Source: Pelomonas sp937871895
GTDB lineage: Bacteria; Pseudomonadota; Gammaproteobacteria; Burkholderiales; Burkholderiaceae_C
Length of the DNA stretch: 64,000 nt
Assembly: GCF_046348265.1 (NCBI RefSeq)
Contig: NZ_JAXMEO010000016.1
Strand: one strand, 5' to 3'
Shown here: positions 1-9,025 of the stretch, piece by piece
Position numbering within the stretch: position 1 is the first letter of the stretch
Layout: each line of letters opens with the position of its first letter
Notes under the pieces: generated by a model
Told to the model about the DNA's origin: nothing
The model's database searches: none
What the model saw: only the letters and a program-made list of their open reading frames with translations
Translations under genes and position numbers: made by a program

Positions 1-1021
1 TGGCCCGGGCCGGGTCGGCCAGCAAAGCCTGCACCTCGGCCACCCGCAGGCCGTTCACGTAGTCAAAGAAGCTCAGACCCAGCCGGTCGTTCAGGTACTG
101 CGACAACAACTGCGGCGAGGTGCCGATGCGCCCGGCCAGCTCGGCCAGCGTCAGGTCGCTTTCCAGATGGTCGCGCTGGCCTTGCATCCGCTGCGCCAGG
201 CGCTGGCCGATCAGGGCCTCGGCGGCGGCGGTCATGCCCGAGCGGGCGTACTTTTGCGTCTCAGTGACCGCGTTGGCGGGCGTGGAGGCGCCCGCCTCCG
301 CTGCGTCCGAAGTCACGGGGGCTGCTCCCACCGCCTCTGCCTCGGCCGGGGCGGTGGCCGCTGGCTCCACCATCTCGCTCGGCAGCGCAATCGGCCCCTG
401 GCGCAGCCCATACCAGCCCACCACGTAGACGACCGCCAACCGCAGCACCACCAGCAGCCAGATCCAGACGCCCGCCACCAGGCTCGCCAACACGCAGATC
501 GTCAAGATCAGCACCACCACCGCGCTCAGCCAGCTCAGCCACAGCAGGTCTCGCCCTTTCAGCGACGAGAAGCTCTGCTGCAGCCGGCGCCGGTAGGTGT
601 GCAGCCGCACCGCCGCCACCAGCGCATACGCCGTGGCCAGCAGCTCGTAGGCCATCAGGGCGTACTCAAGCAACCAGACCCGCTCCGCCAGCGCGCCATG
701 CGACCACAGCAACAGGCCCACCAGCACGCCCAGCGGCGCCCAGTGCAGCCACGGCCAGGGCCCCATCCCCAGCCCCACCATGCGCCGCACATAGAAGTAG
801 AAGCAGGGCCCCAGCACCGCCACTGGCCAGTCCAGCAAGCCGAACAGCGCCGGCTGCGTGTGATACCAGTAGGTGCTCGACACCGACAGCATGGCCACCG
901 CCAGCATGAAGGCGCCCAGCCACGGCTGCGGCGCACCGTCCCGTACCCTCAGCAGCAGCGGCAAGGCAACAAAGGACGCCAGCGCCGCGCTGCAGAAGGA
1001 CAGGATCTCGATCATTTCCAT
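1..1021 (-). CDS. AraC-family regulator with N-terminal membrane domain (C-terminus outside window)
   Basis: Transcription factor whose reading frame stays open from the ATG at 1021 to the left edge, so the last residues are missing. The N-terminal ~200 residues hold about six or seven hydrophobic segments (starting MEMIEILSFCSAALASFVA), then an Ala/Glu-rich linker, then an AraC-type DNA-binding domain with the first helix-turn-helix visible (TLAELAGRIGTSPQLLSQYL) followed by FFDYVNGLRVAEVQ. The architecture suggests a membrane-bound sensor-regulator. It is a clear paralogue of the gene at 3226-4371, including the linker motif KYARSG and most of the DNA-binding domain. No strong Shine-Dalgarno sequence is seen before the start. 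The signal sensed is unknown. Confidence 0.8.
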   Translation of the reverse strand, partial: MEMIEILSFCSAALASFVALPLLLRVRDGAPQPWLGAFMLAVAMLSVSSTYWYHTQPALFGLLDWPVAVLGPCFYFYVRRMVGLGMGPWPWLHWAPLGVLVGLLLWSHGALAERVWLLEYALMAYELLATAYALVAAVRLHTYRRRLQQSFSSLKGRDLLWLSWLSAVVVLILTICVLASLVAGVWIWLLVVLRLAVVYVVGWYGLRQGPIALPSEMVEPAATAPAEAEAVGAAPVTSDAAEAGASTPANAVTETQKYARSGMTAAAEALIGQRLAQRMQGQRDHLESDLTLAELAGRIGTSPQLLSQYLNDRLGLSFFDYVNGLRVAEVQALLADPARA

Positions 1022-1106
1022 AGGGCCGCGAGTCTCGCTGATCGGCGATGGCAGCGACCGACGGCATCTTGCGTGCGGGCGCCCAGCGCGGCGCCAGGGT
1101 CCGCGG

Positions 1107-1148
1107 GACGCGCGACGCGAGACGCGAGACGCGAGACGCGAGACGCGC
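1107..1148. repeat. Six tandem copies of a 7-bp repeat (GACGCGA)
   Basis: Six head-to-tail heptamers, GACGCGA or GACGCGC at the two ends, lie in the 262-bp gap between the divergent AraC-type regulator and the diguanylate cyclase. The copies at 1114-1141 are identical. Seven-base units would change spacing between promoter elements if copy number varied. Confidence 0.9.
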
Positions 1149-1283
1149 TGACGGTCTCCGCTGTTCAGAAACTTCAGTCGTACCTGCAGGCAAGCAGGGA
1201 CATCGCCGGGGCGCATGGCTTGGGTCGGCTAGCATCGGCGCGCTTTCCGCGTTGACAGACTTCCCACCCCCATCAACTTGCCC

Positions 1284-3104
1284 ATGACGGCCGATACATC
1301 GCGGTGGTTCGCAAGCTCGTTCGTGCTGCGAATTTGGGCACTGGTGGCGGCGTTGACGCTGGCGAACCTGGTGGGTTGGCATGTGCAGCGCCGCAGCGCC
1401 CACGACACCGAGCTGGCCTCGGTCCAGCAGTCCTCAGCGGTCCTGACCGACGCGTTTGCCGAAGAGACCGTGCAGATGTTTCGGCAGATCGACCAGGCGC
1501 TCAGGAGCATCCGGGCCTTTCATGCGGCCTCAGGCTCGGTGGCCAAGACCGAGGCCTTCATCGATGCGCTGAAGCTGGGGGGCGCGCGCATCGAGAACGG
1601 CTACCTGGTGGACGCTGAAGGCCGGCTGGTTGTCACGCACAACGCCGCGACCGTGGGCCGAAGTGTTGCGGATCGAGACTACTTTCAGTTCCATCGCCGC
1701 ACCGAAGCCGACGTGCCCTTTGTCAGCCCGGTGGAGTTGGGCCGCGTCACGGGGAAGTACCTCTTTCGCGTGACGCGCCGCATCAACGACGCCCAAGGGC
1801 GTTTTGCCGGCGTGTCGCTGGTCACCGTGGACCCCGAGTCGATCGCTGGCTTTTATCGCCGCCTCATGCCCGAGGAAGGCAGCGTGGCGGCGCTGATCGG
1901 GGTACGAGACCAGCGGGTCCGCGCTCGCACGCCCAGCCCGCCTGAAAACGTCTGGCTGCGTCCCTTGGGCTCGCCGCTTTGGCGGCATTTCGCACGCAGC
2001 CCTTCGGGCAGCTATACCGCGCTGGGCTCTGTTGACGGCGTGCTGCGGCACTTTGTCTACCGCCCCATCCCGGAGTGGGAGATGGTCTTGATCACCGGGG
2101 TCGCCGACGCGCAGGTGCGGCGGCGCACCGAAGCCCGGCTCCAGCAGATCGCGTGGGTGGCCATCAGCTCCAACCTGGTGCTGTTTGCCTTGGCCGGTGT
2201 GCTCACCTACATCGACCGCCAGCGCAGGCAGATGAATGGCCTGCTGCGCCAGCAACAGGCGATGCTGGACAACGACCTGGTGGGCATCACCAAGCTGAGC
2301 CACCGCAACGCGGTCTGGGAGAACCGGGCGTTTGCCCGGATGTTTGGCTATGCGCCCGGCGAACTCACCGGCCAATCGGCCCGGGTTCTCTACCCCGACG
2401 ACGAGGCCTTCCGCGCCGTGGGGGCTGCGGCCTATCCCGTGCTCCATGCAGGCGGCACCTACCGCACGCAGGTCCAGCTGGTGCGCAAGGATGGCAGCCC
2501 CATCTGGGTGGACATGAGCGGCGCCATGGTCTCGCCCGAGACCCATGAGTCGATGTGGATGATGCTGGACATCACGGACATGAAGTCGAGGCATGCCGAA
2601 GTCGAGCAGATCGCCTTCCAGGACACCTTGACCGGCCTGCCCAACCGCTCACTGCTGACGGATCGCCTGCTGCAGGCCATGGCCATGGCTTCGCGCACCG
2701 GCACCATGCTGGCGGTCTGCTTCATCGACCTGGACGGCTTCAAGGCGGTCAACGACCGCTTCGGCCACGCCGCCGGCGATCGTTTGCTGCAAGTCATTGG
2801 GCAGCGCCTGCAGGACTGCATGCGGAGCAAGGACACCGTGGCACGGCTGGGGGGTGACGAGTTCGTGCTGGTGCTCACGCAACTGCATGCCGAGTCGGAA
2901 TGCCAGCGCATCTTGGAGCGTGTGCTGCGTGCCGTGGAGCAGCCCGTCGAGCTGGGGCCCGGCGAGACGGGCATGGTGTCGGCGAGCATCGGCGTGGCCT
3001 TCTGCCCCAAGGACGGCCATGACCCCGACGCATTGATGAAGCGCGCGGACGCAGCGATGTACGCCGCCAAGCGCGCCGGAAAGAACGCCATTCGGGGTGT
3101 TTGA
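1284..3104 (+). CDS. Membrane diguanylate cyclase with sensor, PAS and GGDEF domains
   Basis: Predicted to make cyclic di-GMP from two GTP. The 606-residue protein has a transmembrane helix near residues 13-33, a periplasmic region of about 250 residues resembling a double-Cache sensor, a second helix (VAISSNLVLFALAGVLTYI) near 295-313, a PAS domain (about 325-435) and a C-terminal GGDEF domain. The catalytic motif is intact (RLGGDEFVLVL, around residue 520), and an RxxD inhibitory site (RSKD) sits five residues before it, so product inhibition is expected. No EAL domain is present. The ATG at 1284 is preferred over an in-frame TTG two codons upstream. It lies between two AraC-type paralogues that read the other way. 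Confidence 0.93.
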   Translation: MTADTSRWFASSFVLRIWALVAALTLANLVGWHVQRRSAHDTELASVQQSSAVLTDAFAEETVQMFRQIDQALRSIRAFHAASGSVAKTEAFIDALKLGGARIENGYLVDAEGRLVVTHNAATVGRSVADRDYFQFHRRTEADVPFVSPVELGRVTGKYLFRVTRRINDAQGRFAGVSLVTVDPESIAGFYRRLMPEEGSVAALIGVRDQRVRARTPSPPENVWLRPLGSPLWRHFARSPSGSYTALGSVDGVLRHFVYRPIPEWEMVLITGVADAQVRRRTEARLQQIAWVAISSNLVLFALAGVLTYIDRQRRQMNGLLRQQQAMLDNDLVGITKLSHRNAVWENRAFARMFGYAPGELTGQSARVLYPDDEAFRAVGAAAYPVLHAGGTYRTQVQLVRKDGSPIWVDMSGAMVSPETHESMWMMLDITDMKSRHAEVEQIAFQDTLTGLPNRSLLTDRLLQAMAMASRTGTMLAVCFIDLDGFKAVNDRFGHAAGDRLLQVIGQRLQDCMRSKDTVARLGGDEFVLVLTQLHAESECQRILERVLRAVEQPVELGPGETGMVSASIGVAFCPKDGHDPDALMKRADAAMYAAKRAGKNAIRGV

Positions 3105-3160
3105 GTGGCCCGACGGGCCGGCGGTGCGTGGTTTCCACGAACGTGAACGGGGCCTAACAG

Positions 3161-3198
3161 GCAGCGCGACGCAGCGCGACGCAGCGCCACGCAGCACG
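3161..3198. repeat. Tandem 10-bp repeat, about 3.8 copies (GCAGCGCGAC)
   Basis: Two exact copies of GCAGCGCGAC followed by degenerate copies GCAGCGCCAC and GCAGCACG. It lies in the short gap between the stop of the diguanylate cyclase and the convergent end of the AraC-type gene. Confidence 0.8.
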
Positions 3199-3225
3199 CC
3201 GACACCGCCGTGCAGACGACAAGCG

Positions 3226-4371
3226 TCAGTGTCCGAACGGCTGGGCGGCTTGGCGCCGCCAGACCGAGGGCGTGGTGCCCGTGCGGTCGCGGAAGACGGC
3301 GTTGAAGGTGGACTTGCTGTTGAACCCGGCTTCAAAGGCCAGATCCAGCACTGGCGTTTTGGCTCGGGCCGGGTCTGCCAGCAGGCGCTGCACCTCGGCC
3401 ACGCGCAGGCCATTCACGTAGTCGAAGAAGTTGAGCCCCAGGCCATCGTTCAACACCTGGGACAGCAACTGCGTTGAGGTGCCGATGCGCTCGGCCAGTT
3501 GGGCCAAGGTCAGGTCGCTTTCCAGGAAATCGCGCGTCTGCGCCATGCGGGCATGGAGCCGGGCCTCGATCAGTTGGCGCGCTGCATCCGTCAGGCCCGA
3601 GCGGGCGTACTTGCTGGCTGGCTCGCTCGCTTCCGGGGCGGGCGGGGCCTCGACGGTGAGCGAGGCACCCGCTTCCTCAGCGACCTCGGCACTCGCGGGT
3701 GCGGTGCTTTCGGCCAGCGGTGGCAATAGGACGATGGACTGCCGCAGGCCGAACCAGCCGATGAATTACAGCATCGCCAGCCGGCCCAGGATGAGCAGCC
3801 AGTCCCACAGGCCAAACACCCGCGTGGCCGGCACCCACACCACCAGCAGCGCGATGGCCACGCCGCTGAGCCAGGTGAGCCAGCGAAGGTCTCGGTGCTC
3901 GATGGACGAGTAGTTTTGCCGCACCCGCTGGCGGTAGCCACGCAGGCGGACGAGCGAGAGCCCGGCATAGACAGCAGCCAGCGCCTGGCAGCCCAGCAGG
4001 AAGATTTCAAAGCCCAGCGGCAGACGGGGCAGCTGGAGCACGAGCCGGCCCCAGGCCAGCAAGGCCAGGAACAGCGCCAGCGGCAGGAAGTGCCACAGCT
4101 GCCGGCGCCCATTGCCCAGGCCCGTCATCTCGCGCACATAGAGGTAGAAGAAGGCGCCCACGCAGGTCACCGGCCAGTCCAGCAGCCCAAACCATGCAGC
4201 GGCGTACTGCTGGAAGCTTGGCGTGCCTGCCATGGAAAGCAGGGCGATGGACAGCACAAAGAGCCCCAGCCACACATTGGCCCGCCGCTGCCGACGCAGT
4301 GCCAGCAGCGGCAGCGCCATGAAGAGGCCGAGGATGGCCGTGCCGTAGGAGAGGACTTCGAGCTTGCGCAG
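3226..4371 (-). pseudogene. AraC-family regulator with membrane domain, interrupted by an in-frame TAA
   Basis: Paralogue of the regulator at the left edge: about six hydrophobic segments, linker with KYARSG, and an intact AraC DNA-binding domain (TLAQLAERIGTSTQLLSQVL; second half FEAGFNSKSTFNAVFRDRTG). The single frame is interrupted only by TAA at 3766-3768. The paralogue has a tyrosine codon at exactly this place (LAVVYVVGWYGLRQ against LAML-stop-FIGWFGLRQ), so one base substitution accounts for it. The stop would separate the membrane domain from the DNA-binding domain. No ATG aligns with the paralogue's start. A CTG at 4371 does, 13 bp after the dtd stop, and the next ATG is at 4320 inside the first helix. 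It is probably co-transcribed with dtd. Either a real nonsense mutation or a sequence error. Confidence 0.75.
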
Positions 4372-4384
4372 CGAGTGGCTGGCC

Positions 4385-4825
4385 TCAGGCCATGTGCATC
4401 GGGATCGTCACCGGCCCGTCGTTGACGAGCGTGACTTTCATGTCCGCCCCGAACTCGCCCTGCGCCACCACCGCGTGCAGCCGCCGCGCCGTGGTCAGCA
4501 CGTGCTCGTAGAGCTGACGGCCTTGCTCGGCCGGCGCGGCACCGCTGAAGCTGGGGCGGTTGCCGCCCGCCGTGTCGGCCGCTAGGGTGAACTGGCTGAC
4601 GATGAGCAGGCCGCCTTGGATGTCTTGCACGCTGCGGTTCATCTTGCCCGCCTCGTCGCTGAAGACGCGGAGCTTGAGCCACTTGGCGACCATCTTGTCG
4701 GCCAGGGCCGGGGTGTCTGGGGCTTCAGCGCAGACGAGGATGAGCAGGCCGGGGCCGATCTCGCCGACGGTGCGGCCGGCGACCTCGACGCGGGCCATCG
4801 CGACGCGCTGGAGGACGGCGATCAC
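4385..4825 (-). CDS. dtd: D-aminoacyl-tRNA deacylase
   Basis: Hydrolyses D-amino acids (and glycine) mischarged onto tRNA, a cytoplasmic proofreading enzyme. The 146-residue length is typical of the family. Diagnostic motifs are present: SQFTLAAD in the middle, the N-R-P-S-F segment that follows it, and the C-terminal N-x-G-P-V-T motif (VNDGPVTI) that carries the cross-subunit Gly-Pro. The start is a GTG at 4825 that overlaps the TGA of the upstream cation efflux gene (GTGA), indicating translational coupling. The AraC-type gene follows 13 bp downstream. Confidence 0.95.
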   Translation of the reverse strand: MIAVLQRVAMARVEVAGRTVGEIGPGLLILVCAEAPDTPALADKMVAKWLKLRVFSDEAGKMNRSVQDIQGGLLIVSQFTLAADTAGGNRPSFSGAAPAEQGRQLYEHVLTTARRLHAVVAQGEFGADMKVTLVNDGPVTIPMHMA

Positions 4826-5719
4826 ACCAAATCCTTGGGGTCGTCGAAGTGGGCTTCGACGTCGGTGGGCAGCAGTTGGATGGAGGCGCGCAACCCCGGC
4901 ACGGCCTGCATGAGGCCGCGCTCGACGGCGGAGCGCAGCTCGGCCGCCTGGCGGAGGGTCCAGTCCGCCGGCAGGTGCATGTGCAGGTCCACAAAGTGGC
5001 GCTGCCCTGCCACGCGACTGACGATGTGGTCAAAGCGCACGGGCTGCTCGGTGCGGAAGGCCGCCAGCACGCGTTCGACGCGGGCGAGGGTCTCGGGGTC
5101 GAGGGCTTCGTCCATCAGGCCGCGGGTGGACTCGCGCATCAGGTGCACGCCCTCGCGCAGGATGTTGAGCGCCACCAGGCCGGCGAGCAGCGGGTCCAGC
5201 CACAACCAGCCGGTGGCCAGCACACCGATCAGGCCGGCCACCACGCCGGCTGAAGTCCAAACGTCGGTGAACAGGTGGCGCGCGTCGGCCTCCAGCGCGA
5301 GTGAGCGCACCTCGCGCCCCTTGCGCATCATGGCAAACGCGAGCGCCCCGTTGATGGCCGAGCTGACCACGGCGAGCGTGACGCCCAGGCCCACGGATTC
5401 GAGCGGCTGCGGGTGGCGCCAGCGGTCCAGCGCGCCCCACAGGATGCCGAGCGCCGCCGCAATGATGAGGATGCCCTCGAAGCCGCTGGAAAAGTACTCG
5501 GCCTTGTGGTGGCCGTAGGGTGCTCGGCGTCGTAGGCGGCTGCTGCGCCCAGGTGACGCCAGCGGCCAGCGCGAAGAGCGCGCCGGCGAGGTTGACCAGG
5601 CGACTCCAGCGCGCATCGGCCGCCAGGCTGACCGAATCGGTGAACCACCAAGCCGCCGACTTGAGCGCGATCGTCAACAGCGGTGGCGACCGAGAGCTGA
5701 GGTGGAAGCAGGCTTGCAT
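4822..5719 (-). pseudogene. Cation diffusion facilitator (divalent metal efflux), frameshifted
   Basis: Proton-coupled export of divalent cations such as zinc, cobalt or iron is the known role of this family. The C-terminal two thirds are in one frame: PYGHHKAEYFSSGFEGILII (the family's second-helix region), further membrane segments, and a cytoplasmic domain ending in DDPKDLV. The N-terminal part is recognisable in another frame (LTIALKSAAWW, SLVNLAGALFALA in pieces). At least three small indels separate them, near 5600, 5550 and 5519. The last looks like a missing C in what should be CACCCC before TAC. Start taken at ATG 5719. The stop overlaps the dtd start. The intact order of domains argues for sequence error rather than decay. 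Confidence 0.7.
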
Positions 5720-5810
5720 AGCTTGAATTGTCTGCTGATGCTGGCGCTTTCGGCCGAGCGCCGGGCCGCTTCCATGCCGCCCGCCGGGGGCGGCTTGCGG
5801 CTCAATGCCG

Positions 5811-7156
5811 CTAGCGGCCTCGCCCCCTCGGGGCGACTGGCGTACCCGCCGGGCCGGGGGTTCCATGTCTAGCAGCGACGCGCTGCGCCTGTAAGCCGAG
5901 ACCTTGCGCGACGCTGGCCAGCTGGTCGCCGCGTACGGTCTGGGCGTTCTTGAACGGGGCGGCGATGTGTTGGGCCAAGGCAGCGAGGCCGGTGGACCTG
6001 CCGGTCGGTGGTAGACGGCGTCCACGGCGCCGGGGCTCAGGCCCGCCTGCCGCACCGTTTCAATGCCCGCCTGGACGATGCGTTCGACATCCGCGTCGAT
6101 GGCGCCCAGCGCTTGGTCCTGCGTCAAGCTCGACGCAAGGCCGGCCGCGAGGGCGTCAAGCGCGATGGCCGTGCGGCCGGCTTCGGCCACCTCGATCTTG
6201 GCGTTCTCGCTCTGGGCCAGCAGACCGGGCCCAGCTGCTGCTCGACGATGTTCATCAAGCGCGCATGCAGGCCAGGGTCGGCATAGAAGCTCTTCATGCG
6301 CCGCAGCTCCAGCACGCGGGAGGGCGTAGACCGTGTTGATCAAGTGCCAGGTGGCGAGGTCGAAGTAGACCTTGCTGGGCACCTCGCGCTCGGCCGATGC
6401 GGGGCCGCGCGCCTTGTAGCCGGCCAGGGGCAGGATGGCGCTCAGCTCGACGTGGCGGTCGAAGTCGGTGCCCGCAACGTGCACGTGCCGTGGCTGGCGA
6501 GGATGTCATCGGCCCGCTGAGGCTGCTGGCGGCGCTGTGGTCCCACGCGCACCAGCGAGAAGTCCGACGTGCCGCCGCCGATGTCGGCCACCAGCACGAG
6601 CTGCTCTTCTCGCGGTCGAGCGTCGATTCGAAGTCGAGCGCCGCCGCGATGGGCTCGTACTGGAAGGCGATCTCTTCAAAGCCCAATGCCCGCGCCGCGC
6701 GCTCCAGCGCGTCTTGCGCCTGGCGGTCGCGCACCGGGTCGTCGTCCACAAAAGATGGGCCGCCCAGCACCACGCGCTCAGTACGCTGCCGGCCTCGCGC
6801 TCGGCCAAGGATTTGAGGTGGCGCAGATAGCCGCTGACCACATCGAGAAAACGCACCGCATGCCCCCGACCGATCTCGGTGCTTTGCTCGACGAGCGAGG
6901 AGCCGAGCACGCTCATCGAGTGCATCAGCCGGCCCTCCTGGCCCCCGACATACGCCGCCGCGGCGCGGCCGAACAGATGGCGCGGGCTTCGTGCGGGGCC
7001 AGGGTCTTCCAGCGCGTAGAACACGGCGGTGAGCATGGTGCGCTGGCCGGGCTCGACCTCGACCAGCGCGACGCGGTCGCTCGTCCCCGCCACCGGCAGC
7101 GCGATGGCGGAGTTGGAGGTGCCGAAGTCGATGGCGCAGTAGGCGTGGGCGGGCAT
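5811..7156 (-). pseudogene. Hsp70-family chaperone-like ATPase (YegD type), frameshifted
   Basis: The N-terminus from ATG 7156 reads MPAHAYCAIDFGTSNSAIAL, the phosphate-1 loop of actin/Hsp70 ATPases as in YegD. Later pieces lie in other frames: SFVDDDPVRDRQAQDALERA and FEEIAFQYEPIAAALDFEST, then phosphate-2 ADIGGGTSDFS (around 6565-6595), then DFDRHVELSAILPLAGYKAR and DLATWHLINTVYA, then SENAKIEVAEAGRTAIALDA and the adenosine region. All parts of the ATPase occur in correct order, with at least five frame changes. The region after about 5870 is unclear, so the downstream end is approximate. The function of YegD-type Hsp70s is poorly defined. The pattern of many short indels is shared with all neighbours, so error is likely. 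Confidence 0.65.
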
Positions 7157-7205
7157 GGTCGGGCGGGAAAAGGGGCGGCATTGTGGCACCGCACCCCGGG
7201 CGGCT

Positions 7206-8335
7206 TCAGAGGGTGATCAAAGCTCGCACCGCCCTCCAGCGGCCGCAGGTGCCGTAGCCGCCCGCCCACATGCCATGCACCAGTTGCCGCGCCACCGTGA
7301 GCCCGATGCCCTGCTCCGCTTGCCGGCGCTGAAGAAGGGCAGAAAGATCTGCTGCTCCAGCCCCGCAGGCACGCCGGGCCCGTTGTCCTGCACGTTGAGG
7401 CGCAGCCGGCTGCGGGTCAGCACGGCGTCCACACGCAGCAGAGAGCAGACAGCCCCTCGGTTGCGCGCTCGGCATTTCGAATGAGGTTGAGCAAGGCTTG
7501 CTCCAGCTGCGCAGCGTCGGCCCGCACCAGCAGCGTGGGCGGCTGCACGCAAAGCGGGCCTCGCCGCCACGTGCTGCCCAGGTGGGCGCCACGGCGAGCT
7601 GCAAGGGCGAACACGGCTTCGTAGCTCCACGACCTCCAGCTGCGGCGGCGGTGCCTGCCCAGTTGGCGGAAGTCGGCTCAAAGCGCAGCCCGCCGCACGG
7701 TGCGGGCACGGTGTCCAGCGCGAGCTGGCGCTCGGCTGGGTCGTCCAGCTCACCGGCCGCCTGGGCGAGGCTGGCAATGGGGTGAGCGAGTTCATGATCT
7801 CGTGCGTCAGCACCTGCACGAGCTGGCGCCAGGCCTCCAGGCGCTCGGCCTCCAGCGCCGATTCAAGCGGCAGCAGCACGAGCAGGGTCAGCGCCCGGCC
7901 GTCGAACTGCAACGGCTGCAGGGCCAAGCCCAGCGCTCGGGGCCGCGTTCGGTGTCGATCACGAGTTGGTCTGCTTGCGGTCGCCGGCCACGCGGGCCAG
8001 CAACTGTTGGCGCAGGGCGTCGGGTGACCGCGCCGCGCCGGGGGCGAGCAGCCGACGGGCGCGTTGCGAGAGCGGCTCCAGCTGGTCCGCGTTGGTGGCC
8101 GCCACGCGGCGGCGGGCAGGGTGGTCCAGCAGGGTCTGCGCGCGCAGCAGCTCGGTGGGGAGGGTGGGGGTGCCGGGGTTTGCGGCGGGCGCTGGCAGCC
8201 GCGGCGCAGGCCGAGCAGGGCGAGGCCGATCACCGCCAGCAGCAGCGCCACGCTGAGCGGCCGCGCGCTGCCTTGCGCGGCGAGCCAACCGGCAGCCAGG
8301 AACAGCGCAGCGCTGACGGGCTTTCTAGAGTCCAT
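7206..8335 (-). pseudogene. Sensor histidine kinase, frameshifted
   Basis: Two-component kinase, partner of the adjacent response regulator. From ATG 8335 the protein begins with two hydrophobic segments (ALFLAAGWLAA and VALLLAVIGLALLGL). A linker follows, then the phospho-acceptor box VQVLTHEIMNSLTPL (NtrY-like, with the HE pair) and the nucleotide-binding G1 region NVQDNGPGVPAGLEQQIFLPFF. The G2 segment GIGLTVARQLVHGM and the end GGASF-ITL are in other frames. Several indels break it. The start overlaps the regulator's stop (regulator TAG at 8325-8327), so the two are one operon, read away from the exporter genes at 9026-13291 that they probably control. Confidence 0.65.
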
Positions 8336-8896
8336 GCTTCTCCAGCCGTCGGTAGAGCGCTGCGCGAGAGGCCGAGCTGGCGCGGCCCGCTGAGGTTGCT
8401 CGGCCGCGTGCACGGCACTGATCGGAACGCAGCGCGCTCTTGCGCGGCGAGCGAGCGGGCGGGCAGGGGTGCGGGGTGCTTCGGCGGGCTCTGCACGCTG
8501 GCATCCGGCGCGTCCTGCAGTGCCTCATGGCAGGTGGCCACCAGGCGCGCGTTGTCCCAGGGCTTGGTCACAAAGTCGAAGGCCCCGAGCTTGATGGCCT
8601 GCACGCCAGCGGCAGGTCGGCGTAGGCTGTCATGGCCAGCACCACCGGTGCGTGGGCAGGGCCAGCACCTCGCGCAGCAGACGCAGGCCTTGCTGGCCGT
8701 CGTGGCCGGGCCGAAGTTCAGGTCCAGCAACAGCAGGGCCGGTTGCCATTGCTGCAGCGTGGGCAGCAACTCGGCGGGCCGGGTCAGGCAGCGCACGGGG
8801 CCCACGCGGCGTTGCAGCAGCAGTTGCGCGCTGAGGCCGACGTCGGCGTCGTCATCGAGCACGAGCGCGGGGAGGCGCCAGGTCCAGCGGCTGCAT
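8325..8896 (-). pseudogene. Response regulator with Fis-type helix-turn-helix, frameshifted
   Basis: Receiver domain plus short DNA-binding domain, about 190 residues, without the sigma-54 AAA+ module of NtrC proteins (RegA/PrrA-like plan). Visible parts: acidic pocket VLDDDADVG, phospho-acceptor region LLLLDLNFGP, the switch region AIKLGAFDFVTKPWDNARL, and in a different frame the Fis-like C-terminus SRAALYRRLEKHGL. ATG 8896 (MQPLDLAPPRA) is a plausible start one frame away from the receiver, so an indel lies at about 8865; another lies between 8690 and 8600. The gene is divergent from the HlyD-type gene, with 129 bp between starts. Confidence 0.65.
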
Positions 8897-9025
8897 TCGC
8901 CGCAGCTGCGCAGCGGTTATGCGCCCGGGTGTCCGGAAGCGGACAGGGCTGGCGCCGCTGTTTGGCGCGACGCTGGCGGTCATGTTGAGCTTGTTCGCCC
9001 CGATGTTCGCACCACTGGCGCTGCG

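Noticed and set aside
1107..1148. Heptamer array as a possible CRISPR or origin iteron set
   Set aside because: Units are 7 bp, contiguous without spacers, and there is no replication gene or AT-rich region nearby.
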